Shown here piece by piece: positions 21,063 through 31,460 of a stretch of DNA of 64,000 bases. The notes below the pieces were generated by a model. The model worked only from the letters and a program-made list of their open reading frames with translations, had not been told where the DNA came from and did no database searches. Location: positions 20,026,001 to 20,090,000 of the forward strand of contig CP075492.1 in assembly GCA_021613535.1 (NCBI GenBank). Reading direction: 5' to 3'. Both the position numbers and the translations under genes were made by a program. This DNA comes from Adineta vaga (lineage: Eukaryota > Rotifera). Within the stretch, counting starts at the first letter, position 1, and each line of letters starts with the position of its first letter.

Positions 21063-21196
21063 AGCAATTCAGACGAGCCGATTCGTTCATTTAATGAATG
21101 TTCTTATATACAAACAGACTAATTTCCGTCCGAAAGCATAACATAAATCTATCAATGAAAGATAAAATAGAAAATATTGTTTGAAAGTGAATAAAT

Positions 21197-22838
21197 ATGA
21201 ATTTACTTGATTTACCTAATGAAATTCTTCTTTACATATTCGCCAAAATGAATGTTGTTGATGCATTATTTAGACAAAGTGGATTCAATCAACGACTTGA
21301 TCAATTATTATTCAATAGTATATATGTTCGTGAATTAGATTTTACAATAAAATCATGGGATAATTCGATTTCTTCAATAAATGATTTAGTAATTAATCAT
21401 GTGTGTGAGAAAATTCTTCCTCATATTAACGATAAAGTTATCAAACTCATAGTTGAACCATATGCAATCGAACGTGCTCTCAATAGTGCTATAATTTATC
21501 CAAAAGTTTCTTCATTATCATTATTGAATTTTCGAAGTAAAATCCTTTTACAACATCTCTCAGGTATAATGATGAGATTATTTGAATAATATAATTATTA
21601 AAAGTATTGTAGAAAACAATATTCTTATTGAACTCATCAGACAACAAATTACACATTTACATATTAATACTACTGACGAAATAAATGATAATAATGATGA
21701 ATTAAAAATATTTGAATTAATTTTATCATTGTCAAAACATTTAATCGAATTAACATTTCATCAATCATATTCTTATCTATTCGACATTGACTTAGTTGGA
21801 TATTCAAGTGAATACATTTGACGATTGTTTTTTTCTTTTAAATAACCATTTTCCATCATTATCACATTATTCAGTGTACATTGCTAAAATTTCATCGACT
21901 TCATTAGATATAAGTAAAATAGTAAGTTAAAGTTATTTGAAAATATTATCATTGATGATTATTATGATCTTCTCGATGATGGATTCATCACAATTGAAAT
22001 ATTTCTCATTAATATCATATGGTAGTACATACTGTGACAATGATCTTATTATACCATTTATTCAAAAAATGTCTTATTTACAAGAACTTCGTTTAGTTAT
22101 AAGTGTTTCAAGAGAAGATACAAATCAAATTGTTAATGGAAATAATCTTTATACTGATATTCTCATTTATCTATCTGAATTGAAAAGTTTTCGATTCAGT
22201 ATTTATACTTATATTTCTAATAGAAACGTGTCAATCGATAATTTTCCTTCGAATGATGATATTAAACAGAGTTTCGATTATAATAGATTCGGAAAAGTTG
22301 ATTCGTATGTTTAACAAACGTTTGAAAGAGATGAATATGGATGTCATGTGTATTCACTTCCATTTACCTTTCAAACGTTCAATCGATTGAGCATGTCATT
22401 TTCAGGTAGAATCTTCTATCATGTTAAAATGTTAGTTGCAAATGATTATGTGTACCTTGGAAGAAGAATTTTGTTAAGAAAATTGCTCAATGTTTTCCTT
22501 TCATTGAAATATTACTTATTGTGAATTCTAAACCACAGGAAGACAATTTGCAATTGAGTAAGGAAGCAGAGAAGCTAGAATTAATAACATTTACTCGACT
22601 ATTTGAACTTCGTGTGGCATTAGCACATATGGATTACGTTGAACAATTATTATTCAATCGTTATACACATTTACCTCGACTTCGCCAACTACAAATAAAA
22701 TATAATCAACTAATTACATTGACAAACAATTTTACAAATGATGAAAAGCAATTCAATTGTTTACAAGTACAACATTTAATGATCAATGAATGTTTTGTTC
22801 GACCACAGAATTTTTCTCTTTTTTTTCCTTTATTATGA
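21197..22838 (+). pseudogene. F-box/leucine-rich protein gene, broken by frameshifts
   Basis: It starts with an F-box: MNLLDLPNEILLYIFAKMNV (residues 1-20). The family body follows (YVRELDFTIKSW, VCEKILPHINDKVIKLIVEP). The frame breaks at about 21580 and continues as ILIELIRQQITHLHINTTDE. It breaks again near 21820, continues at 21937-22314 (SQLKYFSLISYGSTYCDND), passes through a frame with stops, and ends in 22521-22838 (LPRLRQLQIKYNQLITLTNN). Each block matches the order of a bdelloid F-box protein such as the intact neighbour at 23204. F-box proteins are SCF ubiquitin-ligase adaptors. At least three disruptions, so likely dead. Confidence 0.65.
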
Positions 22839-22905
22839 TAAACAAATAAAAGAATAAATCTGAACAAGGAGATAGTTTAATTAAGTAACTATACGATGCT
22901 AAGAT

Positions 22906-22955
22906 GTCTGGGTGTGGGTGTGGGTATATCATCTTTACCTACACCCACCCTAAGG
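22906..22955. repeat. Telomere-like TG/CA hairpin, copy 7
   Basis: Left arm TCTGGGTGTGGGTGTGGG, right arm CTACACCCACCCTAAGG, with the short spacer TATATCATCTTTAC. It lies between the broken and the intact F-box genes. Confidence 0.85.
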
Positions 22956-23203
22956 AACATAGTACAATATAAATCAGTCAATAACTGTTCATTTTATGAC
23001 AGAAAAACATCATGTTTTACATTTGAATCGAATAATGTTAGATTTTGTTTTTATCTGAAGACAATAAATGTCACTTTTGAAAATCATAAAACATCTTGTT
23101 TGGTATTAACCAACGCATTATTTTCGATATAAAACGGAATAATAAAAATACCTTTTTTTTTTCTTCTTCTTCTTCACAATCTATAAATTCTCTTCATGAC
23201 ACA

Positions 23204-24910
23204 ATGTCTGAAATAAAATTTGAACTTTTACCAAATGAAATCTTATTTGAATGTTTCAAATATTTTAATATGATCGATATTTTTCATTCATTTGATCAAT
23301 TAAATAATCGTTTTACTCATCTTATTCGAAATATTCGATTTAGTTTAAATTTTGAAAATATTAAAAATAAATTTCAATGTGAAGAATTTTGTCATAAATT
23401 ATCAATTGATGAAACAATTCGAAATCAACTTTATTCATTACATTTATCAAATAAAAATACATTTTATCCAATTCATTTATTTATTTCAAAATTTTCACTT
23501 TTACAATTTTCTCAACTTCATTCATTATCTTTACATCAAATAACAAGTAAGAATTGGAAATCTATTCGTTCTATGTTATCATTAATGACTGAATTAATTT
23601 CTTTTCGAATGATTGATTGTTGTCCATTATCAAATGATATAATATCTCATTTACCAATGTCACAATTACAAATATTAGTTATACCATTCGAATCTTTACC
23701 AAAATTGATTTCAAATATTCAATTTTCATCAATTAGATCTTTATCGATTTCTAAATGCAATTTAGATGAATTATCTATTCTATTCGATAAAGCATCGAAA
23801 CTAAATTATTTGAAAATAGAATATTTCGATATGAGAATCGATGAAACAAGGTGTTTCAACAATCCAACAAATAATCTTAGAACATTACATATTAATGAGA
23901 ATCGTAGCCATTTAAATGGTCTTTTTATGTTATTAGAACAAACACCATATTTAGAAAACTTAATAATATTAAGAAGTGAGAAGCCAAGTGTCGTAAATGC
24001 CTATAAATGGCAAAATTTCATAATTTCTTCATTGGTACATCTAAAGAATTTCAAATTCCAATTTAATGTGTTTAGTTTTCCACGTGACGATATTAATGAA
24101 CAAAGTTTAAAAGAATTTCAAAATGATTTTTGGTGTGATGAACATCATTGGTATACGGAATATATTATATTAGAATCTTGGGCTTTAATTTATACTATAC
24201 CGTATACCTCTGATATGTTTGAACTTCCACCAAATGGTCATAGATATTATAATCAATCAATTAATCATATGAAAACATTTATTAATATTAAAGAATTAAT
24301 AGTTGATCATAGAACTCAAATGAAGAAAGGTCAATATTATTTTTCGAATGTTGAATCCTTGTTACTTGGAAATCTAGATTCATCATATCGTGATCTTGCC
24401 GTGGATAGTTTTTCCTATTTAGACTATCTTCAAACAATTATTAATTTATCAAATATTAAACATTTAACTGTATTATATGGGTTTTGTTTTAGAACAAAAG
24501 ATGTATTTAAAGAAATATTCAAATCTGCTATACAATTAACGTCATTAACAATCTATTTCAATGATTTATTACGTTGGTTGGATGATGATGAATTATGCAA
24601 ATATTTAAATAAATCTATTCGAAAATTAAAAACCTATTATGACCCATTCAAGAATTCAGATCAATTAGAACAATTCTGTAAAACGTTTGCTAATATTGAA
24701 CAACTTAAATGTTCCGTAAGTCATTTAAAGAGTCTCTTATTAATCAAATATTTACCTAAATTAACATATCTACGCAATAGTGAAAGAATAACGACGAATG
24801 AAATATCTTCAATTAAAAATGAAATCGAAAAACTTGGATTAGATATTACTGCTGAATTTCGTAGTGAAGATTATCCTTGTGATTTATATATTTGGATCAA
24901 TCGAATTTAA
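23204..24910 (+). CDS. F-box/leucine-rich-repeat protein, intact
   Basis: 568 residues from the ATG at 23204. The longer frame upstream begins in low-complexity T-rich DNA and is not used. The F-box is at residues 1-45 (FELLPNEILFECFKYFNMID), then irregular leucine-rich repeats to the end (RSLSISKCNLDELSILF; LENLIILRSEKP; NIKHLTVLYGFC; LTSLTIYFNDLLRWL). This is the classic bdelloid F-box layout: the F-box would bind SKP1 and the leucine-rich part would pick a substrate. Single exon. It is the functional counterpart of the broken copy just upstream, which suggests a tandem pair. Confidence 0.8.
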   Translation: MSEIKFELLPNEILFECFKYFNMIDIFHSFDQLNNRFTHLIRNIRFSLNFENIKNKFQCEEFCHKLSIDETIRNQLYSLHLSNKNTFYPIHLFISKFSLLQFSQLHSLSLHQITSKNWKSIRSMLSLMTELISFRMIDCCPLSNDIISHLPMSQLQILVIPFESLPKLISNIQFSSIRSLSISKCNLDELSILFDKASKLNYLKIEYFDMRIDETRCFNNPTNNLRTLHINENRSHLNGLFMLLEQTPYLENLIILRSEKPSVVNAYKWQNFIISSLVHLKNFKFQFNVFSFPRDDINEQSLKEFQNDFWCDEHHWYTEYIILESWALIYTIPYTSDMFELPPNGHRYYNQSINHMKTFINIKELIVDHRTQMKKGQYYFSNVESLLLGNLDSSYRDLAVDSFSYLDYLQTIINLSNIKHLTVLYGFCFRTKDVFKEIFKSAIQLTSLTIYFNDLLRWLDDDELCKYLNKSIRKLKTYYDPFKNSDQLEQFCKTFANIEQLKCSVSHLKSLLLIKYLPKLTYLRNSERITTNEISSIKNEIEKLGLDITAEFRSEDYPCDLYIWINRI

Positions 24911-24970
24911 ATAGAAACATTTCATTATCTATTTATTAAATTTAAATAAAAAAAGTTTCTTTCTTCTCTT

Positions 24971-24990
24971 CAGGGTGTGAGTGTGGTTTG
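24971..24990. repeat. Solo arm of the TG/CA family
   Basis: CAGGGTGTGAGTGTGG without a nearby partner of matching quality. The full copy starts about 90 bp further on. Confidence 0.4.
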
Positions 24991-25082
24991 TATTCTGAGA
25001 GTTTAAGAAAAAGAATAGACAAATGATAGTGATACATCAATTTCGAATAAAAAATGACTTTCAATACAAATGAGAAAAAAGA

Positions 25083-25170
25083 ATCTTGAGGGTGTGGGTG
25101 TAGGTGTGAGTGGGTGAGAATAATGTGTAAATATGCTACTCTTATATCAACTACACTCTCACCCTCGGAT
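25083..25170. repeat. Telomere-like TG/CA hairpin, copy 8
   Basis: Left arm ATCTTGAGGGTGTGGGTGTA and more, right arm CTACACTCTCACCCTCGGAT. It abuts the long palindrome at 25174. Confidence 0.85.
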
Positions 25171-25173
25171 TTT

Positions 25174-25331
25174 TTTGTTATTTCAAATTCCATTTTGATT
25201 TGACGATGGTAGTTAGTTAGCTTTAATACATGACCATACAGAGAGATATCTTAAGATATTCCTCTGTATAGTTATGTATCTGAGGTAACTAACTACTATC
25301 TTGGAATCGAAATGGAATTTGAAATAACAAA
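25174..25331. repeat. 158-bp near-perfect palindrome (about 75-bp arms)
   Basis: The left arm starts TTTGTTATTTCAAATTCCAT and the right arm ends with the reverse complement ATGGAATTTGAAATAACAAA. The arms share GATAGTAGTTAGTTA-type and CATAACTATACAGAGG-type words almost to the centre at about 25252. Looks like a fold-back MITE. Confidence 0.85.
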
Positions 25332-25971
25332 GAAATTTTGGTTTCAATACTATATATGAGTACATAGAATATATATTTCTAGTTTGTTCATCAATGGCTC
25401 ACAGTATATAGCTGAAACTTTCAAGGTAGGTGTCGCATTTATTTCGGCTACGAGGAAATATAAAAACATTTTAGAACCTTTTCTTTTTGTTGGAAATAAC
25501 CCAAAGAATTGTTTTAATCGACACTAAATTAAATCAATAATAAATCATGCTTACTTTAAATCAATAAAAAATTAAATCCTGAACAGAAAACAAACATTTC
25601 CTTTTCATTAATTATACTTACAATAAAAAAAAACTAACTAACATCTGTTCTTTTTTTTTCTTCATTATACTTCATAGAAAAAATAACAACAATACATTTT
25701 ATCATATTAATATCAACATAGGTCTTTAGATCCTGCAGAAAAAAAGAACTTGTTTTTTAGAAATATTCTAAATGTGTTTTAGTTATAATGAATAGAATAC
25801 AAGTTGTGCAAGGAAATTTTTTATGAAGACAACAACTAACTTTGAGTGTTTTTTTATCCTTTTAGTTTCAATCAAATGAATCAAATCCATTAGAAACATC
25901 GACTTCTCACTTAAGAATATTGTATGAATTGATATAATTATTCTTAGTTTATCTTTTCTTTTTCTTTGTAG
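25332..25971. other. Flank and probable intron/5' part of the Kelch gene
   Basis: A CTTTTTCTTTGTAG acceptor ends at 25971, so at least one earlier exon with the start codon should lie here. I could not identify it with confidence. Confidence 0.3.
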
Positions 25972-27267
25972 ATGTGAATATGTTCGAAGAAAACTGATAA
26001 AGATTTTGTTAATTACAATTATTTCTGTAATAATCTTAGTTATAAGTGTTATTCTAACGGTTATTGTAGCAAAAAAACAATCAGATATACTTATAACACC
26101 AACAAGAATAACTACGAGTACAACAATAACAAAAAGTAAAGTTCTGTAGAATAGATAAATAAGAAAATATGTGATTATAGTTTATCTTTTCATAATTATA
26201 TGAGTGAGGAAATGGGGAGTAATCTGTATATCTCTAAGTTTTAATATATATATATATCAGTCAGTCAATGTTTATCTGCCTTCTATGACAAATGTAAGAT
26301 CAAGTAGATCATGAGTGATAACCATATCTTCACATATAGTATATTTAAGCAGATTGGCATAATTCAAAGATTCATAGTTTGTATTTACATGTATATATAT
26401 TTAGGAACAATAAAGATGAGAGAAATGCATATACCACGACGACATCACACGGCAACATCGCTCACAAATGGCCAAATATTAGTTACAGGTGGACATTATT
26501 TTAGTTCAATTTTGGGTGGGTGTGAATTATATGATCCATTGACAGACCGATGGACACTCGTTGCTAACATGTCTGTTGAAAGAGAATATCATACTGCATC
26601 TATGTTAGAGAATGGATTAGTTTTAATTATTGGTGGACGGAGTTCTTCGAATATATAACACGCTAGTGCTGAATTATACTATACATTTCCGAACCAATGG
26701 ATAACTACAGGAAATATGAAATATCCACGAGCTCATCACACAGCTACTCTATTGCATGATGGAAAAGTATTAGTGACTGGTGGCAGCAATAATGATGATG
26801 TTTGGCTAAGAACTGCTGAGTTATATGATCCAATTAAAGGTACTTGGAGTTTGGTAGAAGATATGCACTTTAAACGTTTAGCTCATACAGCATCTCTATT
26901 ATCAGGTGGAAAGGTGTTAGTGGTTGGTGGAAATCATTATGTATTCGAAGCTTCGATTTCTAGCGGTAGTGAATTACATAATCCTATAACAGATAAATGG
27001 TCAGTAACAGGTTACATGAAGAATGCACGAAGGCATCATAGAACAATCGTATTAATGAATGGAAGCGTTTTAGTTATTGGTGGTTCAGATGGCTTGCTAG
27101 ATGTATTAAATAGTACTGAATTATATGATCCATTAACTGGTATTTGGTCAATTGCTCGCACGATGAAAAAACCACGTATGGATCATACAGCATCGATATT
27201 AATGAATAGAAGTGTGTTAGTTATTGGTGGAACAAATTCCAAATATAACACTATAGAAATCTATTAA
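25972..27267 (+). pseudogene. Membrane-anchored Kelch-repeat gene with one in-frame stop
   Basis: Exon 25972-26135 encodes a basic stretch and a membrane anchor (LLITIISVIILVISVILTVI) with a Ser/Thr-rich linker. A 269-bp intron (GTAAAG...TTTAG, 26136-26404) joins in frame to the Kelch exon at 26405. About six Kelch blades follow, each HTATxLxNGxVLVxGG...ELYDPxTxxWS. A TAA at 26656-26658 cuts the chain after GGRSSSNI; the next codons (HASAELYYTF) resume the same frame and the blade. The rest is open to the stop at 27267. It would be a type II membrane protein with an extracellular propeller. One nonsense change is the only damage seen. Confidence 0.65.
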
Positions 27268-27931
27268 TTATTGATAACATCGAACTATCATATAATCGAT
27301 AAGCAATGGAAATCAAATCGTTTGTTTTTCTACTTAAATCGATGTCATTGGTGTCTTAATGATAATGTTGATTGAATACCAATCGATAAGAAAAGTTAAT
27401 AAAAAGTAATTCTAAATATTTCATAAGAATATTTTGATTTTTAATTTAAAAGGATATCATAATGTGTTCTTATACAATAGAGTCTAGTGTAATGATGACC
27501 AATATCTCAAAATAGTTTTCTAATCATTTAATTCGACGAAGATGCATATGTATCATATCGATCAGTATTATTTCACATTAATCTTATAATAGAAAGTCTA
27601 ATTATATGAGATTATTTCGTTAGAGTGAGTGTATGGGTGTGGATTAGAAGTAAAGCCTCACTTACATCCACACCACATTTCGCCTTTTTTCTTCTTGTTG
27701 TCATGAATTACATGATGCACTTGCAAACAATGATTCGATATGATGTCAGTTTAAATGAATTGTTTTGGAAAATTTTTCGAATATTCATGACAAACAAAAT
27801 ATCAAAATTCAAGAGAAATATAATCGGTTCATTGTCGTAAAATAAGTCTCTTACTTCGAAAACGAGAAAACATTCAATTCAATTTTCGTACTGTTTCTCC
27901 ACTTTATGGATAAGGATATTATTCATCATAT
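27268..27931. other. Intergenic with a weak TG/CA hairpin
   Basis: A degenerate hairpin lies at 27622-27679 (GAGTGAGTGTATGGGTGTGG against CTTACATCCACACC). No gene otherwise. The last bases, TGTACTAGA, are the 5' target duplication of the LINE and hAT insertions. Confidence 0.4.
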
Positions 27932-27939
27932 GTACTAGA
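27932..27939. repeat. hAT target-site duplication, left copy
   Basis: GTACTAGA immediately before the hAT terminus. Identical to 31452-31459. Confidence 0.9.
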
Positions 27940-27976
27940 CAGAGGTGAGCACAGGACAACATTTTTCATCCTGTCC

Positions 27977-28098
27977 TGCCTGCCGCTCCGCCACCACCCG
28001 TCCTGTGGTGCGGGCAGGACAGGACGAAAATTGGTCCCTCGCCTGCAGGACAGGACAGGCGCAGGACAGGACAGGACAGGTTTTTGGCAGGACACTCA
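27977..28098. repeat. hAT left subterminal GC-rich block
   Basis: Runs of CCTGTCCTGCCTGCCGC and CAGGACAGGACAGG. It matches the block at about 31300-31420 in direct, not inverted, orientation, and folds on itself. Dense repeats next to the ends are typical transposase-binding regions in hAT elements. Confidence 0.8.
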
Positions 28099-28417
28099 TG
28101 AATATTTTTAGTTAAAGAAGACATTGAATTTATCATGCATTCTTTTTACAACTCATCCCTGGATTATGAATATTACATCTATTTTTTTAATACGATGAGT
28201 TAAATAAATAAACACAAAAAAAAGAATGAACAACTATTGGAATAAACACGTATTATGAAAAAAAAGATATTATAGAAGACTCGAAGTGAAAATGACGTAA
28301 CATTACGTATAAATAACTATTAGTATCAATGATATAAAATACAGGAGATATTAAGCCTATGTCTTTTAAGAACATATAAATACAAATAATGAAAGTTCTT
28401 GTTCACAAATAAGACAA

Positions 28418-30974
28418 TCATTGTTCAAATAAATGTTCGTATTTTCTCATTGATCTAATTAGTAAAATGTTGTCCAATTGTTCAGGATTCAAACTCGTTC
28501 TTCTTTCTTGTATAATTAAACCTGCTCCTGAAAATTGTCTTTCTACACTTGTAGAAGTAGCTGGTATTGAAAAAATACGACGAGCTAAACGAGCTAAACG
28601 AGGAAACTTCTCGTATTGATCAGTCCAGAACTTTAATGGATTGGATGATAATTTGAGTTTTTCTAACTCGAAATTCAAATAACGATCAAGTTCATCCGAT
28701 TTTTTTGATGAGATTGGATATTCTTCACTTTCATTGCCAGATTCACCTCCATCTTCTCGTCGAACATCAGATCCATCGGATTCAAATCGACGAAACAAAT
28801 CACCTTTAAACTTCTTTGTTGTAGGTTCTTGTGCTTCTATATGATTTGATTCAGTTGATTCAATATGGATTAGCTGCATTTGTTGACGCACATATCTGTA
28901 ACATTCAGCACGTTCAGTATAAGAGCAGGCTTTTAATGAACGATATTTGGGATTTAATAACGTAGCAGCATAATGTCTGATATCAAGTTCAAACATTTCG
29001 TCCAATAAACCTCTCATTCGATTAAGAAAAAATTTTATACCTAGAGCACAAAAAATATTTATTGATATAATAGTTCGTCCCTTACATACCTTCTAATTCT
29101 TCGAATAACTCGTCGTCTATCTCATTTGGTTCTTGTTCGGATTCATGTTCACCATTATTTTCGTGATAATTCACTAATGAATCGAATGATTTTAATACAT
29201 CTCCTAATGTTTGTGTACATAGCAAGACTAAATGTAAAGATGGTGAATTACCAGTTTGAATTATTTTCATTACATCCTGAAATGGTTGTAACAATAGCAT
29301 AATTTGTTTGATTTTCTTCTCATCGACGTTGATGAATAGCTTCTGTTGCTGTTTATTGATCAAAATTTTCTTCATAATCTTATACGATTTCAATATTGAT
29401 TTCAATGAATTCATGATTGATAACCAACGGACATCAATTGCTTGATGTACTGTTGATCCACCATTATTTTCGATCTCATTGTTCAAACCAGACTAAAAAG
29501 ATTAAAAATTCTTTTTTTTATTCGAGTAAACATTAGAAAATCATTATATCAACTTTTTTAATATATTTAACAATTTTTTTACATTGTTCCAATGTAGAAA
29601 GCACATATTTTGCTTCAACTGGAATATCATTAATTGACACACTTCGTAATGATTGTTTATTGATCGCTACTAATGTTGACGTATTTGTTTTTCTCTTTTT
29701 TATAACCGGAATTGATGATAATGGTAAAATATATTCTTCATCATCATCGGATGATTCTTCACTTGAAAAAATACTTTTTTGTTCTTTTAGAATTGAATCA
29801 TTATTTGATGTTGTTGTTACTATTGTTGTTGTTACTGTCGTTGATGCTGATAAACCAGATTGATTTTTCTTCTTCTTTTGGTGATGAAAGAATGTTGTTT
29901 TTAATACGTTGTTCAAACGATGACCGAAACAGAAAATAGGACTATATGGTTCAAAAGCTTTGACAAAATTTGAACCTCGATCAGATATTATGTTCACCAT
30001 AGCTAAATTATTAATACCAAATTCACTTAAATGAGATTCAAGGGCCTATAAAGTCAAAATCGAAAATACGATGTATTGAAAGAGTAATCTTACTTTTACA
30101 ACTAAATCAGCTGATTTAATACCAAGAAAAGGTCGACAGAATAAATCTATTGAATAAAATCGATATTGAGCATCAACAAAACATATATTCAGTCCTAAAT
30201 AGGCAATATTTTTGTACGGATCTGTCCAAAAATCTGGACATATAGTCACGGAACGATGTTGAAGTGGTTCACGTAGTTTATGTTTTATACATTCTCTAAG
30301 ACAATCTGCAAGATGATACACATTTCGAGATAAAGTGTGACGGCTTCGTAAAACATTATCGATATCAATTACACCATATTTGTGTCCTGAAAATCAATTC
30401 AAAACACTATTGATTTTGGTTCAATAAAAATAAGATAAAGTAACATACCAATTCGAATTAGTTCTTGAGCTATACTACGAAATCCTGAATCTTCTATGAT
30501 TGAAAATGGACGAAGATCTGTGCTGATCCACTGAGTACATAATAGCTTCATATGTTCAGCATCCTTTTCACTTAATTTTTTCGACTTTAGGAATCCATGT
30601 TGAGTAAGAATACTTTGTGCCGACGATGATGAAGAAGAATGATCAATTTCAATGGAAGAAGCTAATGGTAATGATGACAATCCACCAACTGATCTACATT
30701 TCATTTCATGAGCTTTTAAACGAGTTGTTCCACTTTTTGAAGAATAATTGAACGTTTGATAACACTTGAAACAACTAACATGTCCGACAATTCGTTGATA
30801 TTCATTATTTTCATCTAATTTAGCAGGAAATCCAAATGTATTCCACCAGGTTGCTCCAGACGATGATTCGTTTTTTACTACTTTGTAAAGTTTATCATCC
30901 GATCGAAGTAATTGTTTAACTTTTTCCGAATTCAACAGAAAGTCACTTGATGAAGAAATATCTGTTATATCCAT
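28418..30974 (-). CDS. hAT-family transposase, five exons
   Basis: Exons 30974-30449, 30386-30094, 30045-29554, 29492-29090 and 29040-28418. All introns are about 50-60 bp and GT-AG, and the exon sum is 2337 nt, giving 778 residues with no internal stop. N-terminal BED zinc finger: CFKCYQTF...LKAHEMKC, preceded by WWNTFGF. RNase-H-like core: ICPDFWTDPYKNIAYLGLNI, then VNIISDRGSNFVKAF. Low-complexity Ser/Asp-rich insertion in exon 3. C-terminal hAT dimerisation region: IFSIPATSTSVERQFSGAG and RRTSLNPEQLDNILLIR. The intron 3 donor (GTTGAT) is weak, but the frame requires it. Confidence 0.9.
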
Positions 30975-31299
30975 AATTCACTATTATGAATTTTGTATAA
31001 ATCTGAAGAAAAAACATTCGAAATACTACAAAGAAACACTTGTATAGACGGAGAGAAATAGTCGACATTGACTCTTATCTGTACATATTCAATATTTAAC
31101 ATATAAGAAGTTTGTTCGTTTCTGTACATGATGCAACACTCGTGTGTGTATCGACGAATCGTACCTACACAATAATTGACTGTCTTTTAGTGACCTCTGG
31201 GGTAGAAATAGAAAGACTGGTCGTCATGAATTACCAGAACTTATGTAAAAGCGTTAAAGTTAAATTTATAAAAATTTATCATACCGCACGGCAGGACGA

Positions 31300-31420
31300 G
31301 GTGATTCATCCTGTCCTGCCTGCCGCTTCGCTACATCCGTCCTGCAGAGCGGACAGGACAGGACAAAAATTGAGCTCCTCGCCTGCAGGACAGGACAGGA
31401 CAGGACAGGAGGGCAGGATT
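31300..31420. repeat. hAT right subterminal GC-rich block
   Basis: CATCCTGTCCTGCCTGCCGC, then GGACAGGACAGGAC and CTCGCCTGCAGGACAGG, in the same orientation as the left block. The open + frame that crosses it into the LINE is accidental. Confidence 0.8.
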
Positions 31421-31451
31421 CGCCGCACATCCTGTCCTGTGCTCAGCTCTG

Positions 31452-31459
31452 GTACTAGA
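31452..31459. repeat. hAT target-site duplication, right copy
   Basis: GTACTAGA directly after the right terminus; the next base begins the LINE junction. Confidence 0.9.
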
Positions 31460-31460
31460 C

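Larger units (their letters stand above)
27940..31451. mobile_element. Complete hAT transposon (3512 bp)
   Basis: Terminal inverted repeats: left CAGAGGTGAGCACAGGACA, right the same read in reverse complement with one mismatch (CAGAGCTGAGCACAGGACA). This fits the hAT terminus pattern CAGnGnTGnGCA. The 8-bp duplication GTACTAGA is exact on both sides. Inside is one intact five-exon transposase on the minus strand, flanked by GC-rich CAGGA-rich subterminal blocks at both ends. All parts needed for autonomous movement appear present, and the exact duplication argues for a recent arrival. Confidence 0.95.

Noticed and set aside
31112-31460. Open + frame running from the hAT right end into the LINE, looking like a fused gene
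   Set aside because: It crosses the hAT terminus and target duplication. The part before 31461 is transposon end sequence with CAGGA repeats, so the fusion is accidental.
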